From contig DVMZ01000143.1 in assembly GCA_018714725.1 (NCBI GenBank), forward strand, positions 1-18,315: DNA of 18,315 bases. Reading direction: 5' to 3'. Of this stretch, positions 14,101-18,315 are shown one piece after another. The notes beneath the pieces are model-generated. The model was given only the letters and a program-made list of their open reading frames with translations, was not told the DNA's origin and searched no databases. Position 1 is the first letter of the stretch. The number at the start of each line of letters is the position of its first letter. Made by a program: the position numbers and the translations under genes. The stretch comes from Candidatus Scatosoma pullistercoris. Its GTDB lineage: Bacteria > Bacillota > Clostridia > Christensenellales > Borkfalkiaceae.

Positions 14101-14340
14101 ATGGCAAAACGATTATCGGAATTCGCCGTGGGCGAAAGCGGAACGATTCTTTCCGTTTCGGGCGAAGGCGCGGTTCGCAGGCGATTGTTTGACATGGGCG
14201 TAACGCCCGGCGCGGACGTAAAGCTCCGGAAAAAGGCACCTTTGGGCGATCCCGTCGAGATCACCATCCGCGGCTACGAGCTGACCCTCCGGAAAGCGGA
14301 AGCGGCTTGTGTGGAAATGCAGAACGGAAAGGAGGAATGA
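14101..14340 (+). CDS. feoA: Ferrous iron transport protein A (second copy)
   Basis: A 79-residue FeoA-family protein with the SH3-like core: LSEFAVGESGTILSVSGEG, the conserved RRRLFDMGVTPGADVKL, then APLGDPVEITIRGYELTLRK. This is closer to the classical FeoA pattern than the first copy. AAAGGAGACAG lies upstream of the ATG. Its end contains the feoB ribosome binding site, and feoB starts two bases after its stop, so the two are translationally coupled. It is therefore the likelier direct partner of FeoB. Confidence 0.95.
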   Translation: MAKRLSEFAVGESGTILSVSGEGAVRRRLFDMGVTPGADVKLRKKAPLGDPVEITIRGYELTLRKAEAACVEMQNGKEE

Positions 14341-14341
14341 T

Positions 14342-16699
14342 ATGCTGAAATTTGCTTTGGCGGGAAATCCCAATTCGGGAAAGACCACTTTGTTCAACGC
14401 CCTGACGGGCAGTACGGCGCATGTGGGAAACTGGCCGGGGGTGACGGTGGACAAACGGGAAGGGGTCTGCAAAAAAGCCGGAGAAGCGGCGGAAATCGTG
14501 GACCTGCCCGGTATCTATTCCCTGTCGCCGTACACGCCGGAAGAAGTGATCGCCCGGAATTTTCTGCTCGATGAGCGGCCGGACTGTATCATCAATATCG
14601 TGGACGCGACCAATCTCGAACGCAATCTGTATCTGACCACGCAGCTGCTGGAAGTCGATCTTCCCCTGGTGATTGCGCTCAATATGTCCGACGTACTGGA
14701 AAAGAACGGGGACACGCTGGACGCCGACGCGCTGGAAAAGAGAATCGGCGTTCCCGTCGTGAAGATTTCGGCGCTCCGGGACTCAAACACGGGTCTGCTC
14801 GTAAAGCGCGCGGCGGAAGCGGCGAAACGGGGCCGGACGGGAAGCACGGTGCTTCGGGAAAGCGCTTTGGGCGGGGCGATTGCGCGGGCGGAAAGCGCGC
14901 TTGCGGAGAAAAAAATTTCCGCGCCCCTCTTTCATGCGGTGAAACTTGTGGAAAGGGACGAACTGGAAATCAAAGCGCACCCCGCGGAAGCGGCCATGGT
15001 GGCCGGATATCTCGCGCAGAATCGGCAACAGCCGGAAAAAAACGGCTTTGGCGGCGACGCGGAAGCGGAAATCGCGGACGCGCGCTATCGTTACATATCC
15101 CGGAATTTTTCATCCGTGCTGACGAAGTCCGAAAAGTCCGCCTCGGCCAAGGAGACGAAATCGGATAGGGCGGACAGGGTGCTGACCAACAAATGGGCGG
15201 GCATTCCGCTGTTTCTGCTCATTCTGTTTTCCGTTTTTCATCTGACTTTTTCGGAGGATTTGTTTTTCCTCGGCACTCTGATCCGCCCGTTCGGGGAATG
15301 GGCGGGCGAAAGGAGCGGCTCGGCATGGGGAAGCGTGTTTTTCACGGCGGGGCTGAATTCGCCCGGCGTCATTCTGGCAAATGCACTCGCCTTGCTGACC
15401 GATACGCTTACAGAGCTGGCCGGACGGGGCATGGAAGCGGCGAACGCAAGCGCGTGGGCGGTAAGCCTCGTCTGTGACGGCGTTTTGGGCGGGCTGTTTT
15501 CGGTGCTTTCCTTCCTGCCGCAGATCCTGGTGCTGTTCCTGTTTTTCTCGATTCTGGAAGACAGCGGCTACATGGCGCGGGTGGCGTTCATTCTCGATCG
15601 GATTTTCCGGCGTTTCGGCGTTTCCGGCCGCGCGTTCATGCCCATGATCATGGGCTTCGGGTGCAGCGTGCCGGCGATGATCAACACGCGCACGCTGGCG
15701 GACGAAAAGGAACGCACCGCCACCATACGGGTCATTCCCTTTTTCTCCTGCGGCGCCAAATTGCCCATTCTCACCGCGATTGCGGGCGGCATCGTCATGA
15801 AGTTCGGGATCGGGAATGCGGACGTCATCACTTATTCGATGTATGTGCTGGGCATAGCGGCGGCGGTGGTCTGTCTGCTCGTGATGCGGTCGACCACCAT
15901 GAAGGGGGAGACCCCTCCGTTCATTATGGAATTGCCCGCTTATCATGCGCCCGGACTGCGCAATCTCCTGTTGCATCTCTGGGATAAACTGGGCCATTTT
16001 GTCAAAAAGGCGTTCACCATCATTCTCGCCTCGACGATCGTCATCTGGTTCTTGTCCAATTTCGGCTGGGATTGGAAATATGTGGGGCAGAATATGGACG
16101 CGTCCATTCTCGCTTCTCTCGGCAAACTCATTCAGCCGATCTTCACGCCGCTCGGGTTCGGTTCGCAGCTTTCTGCGTTCGGCTGGGTGTTCGCGGTGGC
16201 GGCGATCACGGGACTCATCGCCAAAGAAAACGTCATCGCCACCTTTTTCACTTTGGCCTGCTGTATCGTTTCGGCGGCGGGCAACGGAGTGCTGACCGGC
16301 CTGCCCGAAGAGACTTTGCAGGCGATTCTCGGACTCATCGAAAGCGGCGAAGCCAGCGAGGACGGCGTTCTGGAAGCCGTTGCCATGATTCAGGCGACGG
16401 GAATCACTGTTCCCGCGCTCTTGTCCTTCATCGCCTTCAATATGACCACCATTCCCTGCTTTGCGGCGGTGGCTACCGCCAAAGCCGAACTGCCCAAGGG
16501 ACAGCTGAAGCGGACGATTGCCTTCTGGCTGGTGTCCTCTTTCCTCATTTCCGCTGCGGTGTACACCGTCGGAAGCTGGTGGTGGACGCTGTTCGTGTGG
16601 CTTGGTGCGGCGGCTGTCGTCACGGCGGTCATCGTCCTGAAAAACAAGTCCGATCGCAAATATCGCATGGGCAAGGGCGTCGGTGCGGGGGCGGACTGA
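14342..16699 (+). CDS. feoB: Ferrous iron transporter FeoB
   Basis: Inner-membrane Fe(II) importer with an N-terminal GTPase domain. The product is 785 residues, typical for the family. GTPase motifs: G1 GNPNSGKTT (8-16), the G2 region VGNWPGVTVDKREG (28-41), G3 DLPG (54-57), G4 NMSD (113-116) and G5 SALR near 144. A helical guanine-dissociation-inhibitor-like region follows to ~270, then the membrane part. Gate motifs include GFGCSVPAM and CGAKLPI, each with the conserved Cys. The ATG at 14342 has AAAGGAGG 6 bases before it; an earlier in-frame ATG at 14309 lies within feoA and is unlikely. Regulation is inferred through the operators at 13316-13476. Confidence 0.97.
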   Translation: MLKFALAGNPNSGKTTLFNALTGSTAHVGNWPGVTVDKREGVCKKAGEAAEIVDLPGIYSLSPYTPEEVIARNFLLDERPDCIINIVDATNLERNLYLTTQLLEVDLPLVIALNMSDVLEKNGDTLDADALEKRIGVPVVKISALRDSNTGLLVKRAAEAAKRGRTGSTVLRESALGGAIARAESALAEKKISAPLFHAVKLVERDELEIKAHPAEAAMVAGYLAQNRQQPEKNGFGGDAEAEIADARYRYISRNFSSVLTKSEKSASAKETKSDRADRVLTNKWAGIPLFLLILFSVFHLTFSEDLFFLGTLIRPFGEWAGERSGSAWGSVFFTAGLNSPGVILANALALLTDTLTELAGRGMEAANASAWAVSLVCDGVLGGLFSVLSFLPQILVLFLFFSILEDSGYMARVAFILDRIFRRFGVSGRAFMPMIMGFGCSVPAMINTRTLADEKERTATIRVIPFFSCGAKLPILTAIAGGIVMKFGIGNADVITYSMYVLGIAAAVVCLLVMRSTTMKGETPPFIMELPAYHAPGLRNLLLHLWDKLGHFVKKAFTIILASTIVIWFLSNFGWDWKYVGQNMDASILASLGKLIQPIFTPLGFGSQLSAFGWVFAVAAITGLIAKENVIATFFTLACCIVSAAGNGVLTGLPEETLQAILGLIESGEASEDGVLEAVAMIQATGITVPALLSFIAFNMTTIPCFAAVATAKAELPKGQLKRTIAFWLVSSFLISAAVYTVGSWWWTLFVWLGAAAVVTAVIVLKNKSDRKYRMGKGVGAGAD

Positions 16700-16712
16700 G
16701 CACCGGTATTGT

Positions 16713-16830
16713 TCTGCCGGCAAAAGGCAGAGTGCGGATATGCCGCTGAAACTCTGCTGAAACACGCCGGCGGCCGGATAGAAGTCCGCTTGGAAAAAGA
16801 TCCGGCCCGTAAGGCGACATCCCGGGCCGG
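16713..16830 (+). other. Overlapping inverted repeats between feoB and the Cys-rich gene
   Basis: A simple hairpin, TCTGCC with GGCAGA (16713-16731), is followed by three GC-rich arms: GGCCGGAT (16772-16779), ATCCGGCCC (16800-16808) and GGGCCGG (16824-16830). The middle arm can pair with either neighbour but not both, so two exclusive folds exist. No T-run follows. The last arm ends 24 bases before the next start codon. Confidence 0.6.
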
Positions 16831-16853
16831 AAAGACAAAAAAGGAGTAAGAAT

Positions 16854-17036
16854 ATGCAACCGATTGAAATTATCATCGTCATCGCGGCGGTCGCCGTCGT
16901 GGCCGCGGTCGTCGTCGGGCGGATCGTCCGCAGAAAACGGGGCGGGACGGGCTGCGGGTGCGATTGCGCCGACTGCGGACATTGTTCCGCTTGCCGGGGC
17001 GGCCGGAGCCCGCAGAAGGACGTCGAAAACAAATAA
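16854..17036 (+). CDS. FeoB-associated Cys-rich membrane protein
   Basis: A 60-residue protein with one N-terminal membrane helix (residues ~4-22, IEIIIVIAAVAVVAAVVVG), a basic stop-transfer patch (RIVRRKR) and a cysteine cluster: Cys34, 36, 38, 41, 44 and 47, with His43. This layout matches the small Cys-rich proteins often encoded after feoB in Firmicutes; their role, perhaps metal binding at the transporter, is not established. AAAAAAGGAG lies 8-9 bases before the ATG. It is the last gene of the operon, followed by a strong terminator. Confidence 0.88.
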   Translation: MQPIEIIIVIAAVAVVAAVVVGRIVRRKRGGTGCGCDCADCGHCSACRGGRSPQKDVENK

Positions 17037-17082
17037 ATTCTGATTATACGCTTACCGATTACGATAACTCTGTTTCATTGAC

Positions 17083-17113
17083 AAAAAAGCGGGCGCCGGA
17101 CGTCCGCTTTTTT
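17083..17113 (+). terminator. Terminator of the feo operon
   Basis: AAAAAAGCGGGCG pairs with CGTCCGCTTTTTT around the loop CCGGA; there is one G-T wobble in the 13-bp stem. The A-run before and T-run after allow function in both directions. Confidence 0.92.
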
Positions 17114-17204
17114 GTCCTGAATTGCTTTTTCTCGGGCGCTTTCTTCCGCCGCGCTTCCGGCCTGTGCGTTTCGACGTGCGCCGGAAGTTTGGCGGCGTTT
17201 TTCC

Positions 17205-17233
17205 TTGCCTTTCGCCGGGAAATGTGGTAAAAT
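17205..17233 (+). promoter_or_regulatory. Likely promoter of the ABC exporter gene
   Basis: TTGCCT (17205-17210), a 17-base spacer and TAAAAT (17228-17233). It lies between the feo terminator and the exporter start, giving a leader of about 40 bases. Confidence 0.65.
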
Positions 17234-17278
17234 ACAGTGTATCACACAAGAACGCCCGCGGGGCGCGGCGGAGGGAGT

Positions 17279-18315
17279 ATGAAGCTGATTTCCAGGTTTT
17301 TTTCCTATTATCGGCCGCATAAACGGCTTTTTTTCATCGATCTTGTCTGTTCGTTCCTGATTTCCGTCTGCAATATGTTCTATCCCATGATCGCGCGGAA
17401 GATCATGAACGACTACGTCCCCAATCAGAATCTGCGCCTTCTCATCGTCTGGGCGATCGTCATGGCGGCGATTTATGCGGTGAAGAGCCTGCTCACCTAT
17501 ATCGTCGGTTACTGGGGGCATGTGCTCGGCGTGCGTATTCAGGGGGATATGCGGCGGGCGCTGTTCCGGCATATCGAAACCCAGCCCTTTTCCTTCTTCG
17601 ACGAAAACAAGACGGGCGGAATCATGTCCCGGATCGTCAATGACCTGTTTGAGGTGTCGGAACTGGCACATCACGGTCCGGAAGATCTGTTCAACTCGGT
17701 GATTTCCGTGGTCGGGGCACTCGTCATGCTCTGTCTCATCAATCCCTGGCTGGCGCTCATCGTGCTCGTCTACATTCCGTTCATGCTCTTTTTTGCCATC
17801 CGGGCGCGTGAGCGCATGAATACGGCTTTTGAGGAATCGAGAAAAAAGATCGCGGAGGTGAATGCCGAAATCGAATCGTCCGTTTCCGGCGTCCGCGTGA
17901 CCAAAGCCTATAACGCCGAATCGACCGAAACGGAAAAATTTGATGCGGTCAATGCGAGGTTCAAGAAAGCCCGGGCGGATTCCTATCGCGCGATGGGAAT
18001 GTTCCAGGGGGGCATGTCTGCGTTTAACGACTTTTTGTATCTCCTCGCGCTGGTCGCGGGCGGATGTATGTTCTATTACGGAATCATTTCCGGGCCCGAT
18101 TTTACGGCCTTTATCCTGTATGTCACGATGCTCCTGACCCCCTTGCGCACGCTGGTCACCCTGTTCGAGCAGATTCAGGACGGAATCACGGGTTTCAGGC
18201 GCTTTTCCGAGCTGATGGACCGTCCGCCGGAGTACGAGCCGGCGCATCCCGTGGAAGCGGCTCTGGACGGGGACATCGTATTCGACGATGTGACGTTCGG
18301 CTATAAAAACGCGGA
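17279..18315 (+). CDS. ABC exporter (membrane + start of ATPase domain), partial at window edge
   Basis: The frame is open from ATG 17279 to the last base, so only about 345 residues are seen. GGAGGGAG lies directly before the ATG. The visible part is the six-helix type I exporter membrane domain: MKLISRFFSYYRPHKRLFFI starts it, and FSFFDENKTGGIMSRIVNDL is the typical coupling region after helix 2. The ATPase domain begins at its A-loop (IVFDDVTFGYK), where the window ends, so Walker motifs are not yet reached. It probably works as a homo- or heterodimer exporting a lipid, peptide or drug; substrate cannot be told. The feo terminator and a new promoter make it independent of iron uptake. Confidence 0.92.
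   Translation, partial: MKLISRFFSYYRPHKRLFFIDLVCSFLISVCNMFYPMIARKIMNDYVPNQNLRLLIVWAIVMAAIYAVKSLLTYIVGYWGHVLGVRIQGDMRRALFRHIETQPFSFFDENKTGGIMSRIVNDLFEVSELAHHGPEDLFNSVISVVGALVMLCLINPWLALIVLVYIPFMLFFAIRARERMNTAFEESRKKIAEVNAEIESSVSGVRVTKAYNAESTETEKFDAVNARFKKARADSYRAMGMFQGGMSAFNDFLYLLALVAGGCMFYYGIISGPDFTAFILYVTMLLTPLRTLVTLFEQIQDGITGFRRFSELMDRPPEYEPAHPVEAALDGDIVFDDVTFGYKNA

Overview
The window looks like a chromosomal piece of a spore-forming, fairly G+C-rich member of the Clostridia, probably an uncultured gut-type lineage. That placement is an inference from four things: a gerA-type germinant receptor operon, the gene order ruvC-ruvA-ruvB-queA, a feoA-feoA-feoB operon followed by a small Cys-rich membrane protein gene, and strong AGGAGG ribosome binding sites with sigma-A type promoters. 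No rRNA, tRNA, transposase, phage gene or CRISPR array was seen.

Left part (1-8246): every gene is on the minus strand. The leftmost ~590 bases hold no convincing gene but are rich in repeats, including a 36-nt unit present three times. Next to it is a compact minus-strand transcription unit of about 420 nt. It has a near-consensus promoter (TTGACA-16-TATAAT), many possible helices and a strong intrinsic terminator, but no convincing protein. It is the best candidate here for an undescribed RNA. A translationally coupled germinant receptor operon, gerAA-gerAB-gerAC, follows; it is transcribed leftward and all three subunits carry extra hydrophilic low-complexity segments. Upstream is an independent unit for an unrecognised small membrane protein with its own promoter and terminator, and then argH, whose terminator lies between the two.

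Middle part (8349-12927): plus strand, divergent from argH. A sigma-A promoter precedes ruvC, ruvA, ruvB (Holliday junction resolution and branch migration) and queA (queuosine synthesis). The ruvA-ruvB gap holds a cluster of perfect hairpins that resembles a mobile palindromic repeat. A short DtxR/MntR-family regulator gene and a strong terminator end this part.

Right part (13316-18315): a ferrous iron uptake operon, feoA1-feoA2-feoB-Cys-rich protein, with a consensus promoter. A 13-nt motif, WAACYWTGGTTAA, occurs three times, beside the -35 box, just after the predicted start of transcription, and before the first ribosome binding site. The neighbouring DtxR-like protein is the obvious candidate to bind it. 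The operon ends at a strong terminator, and a new promoter drives an ABC exporter gene that runs off the right edge.
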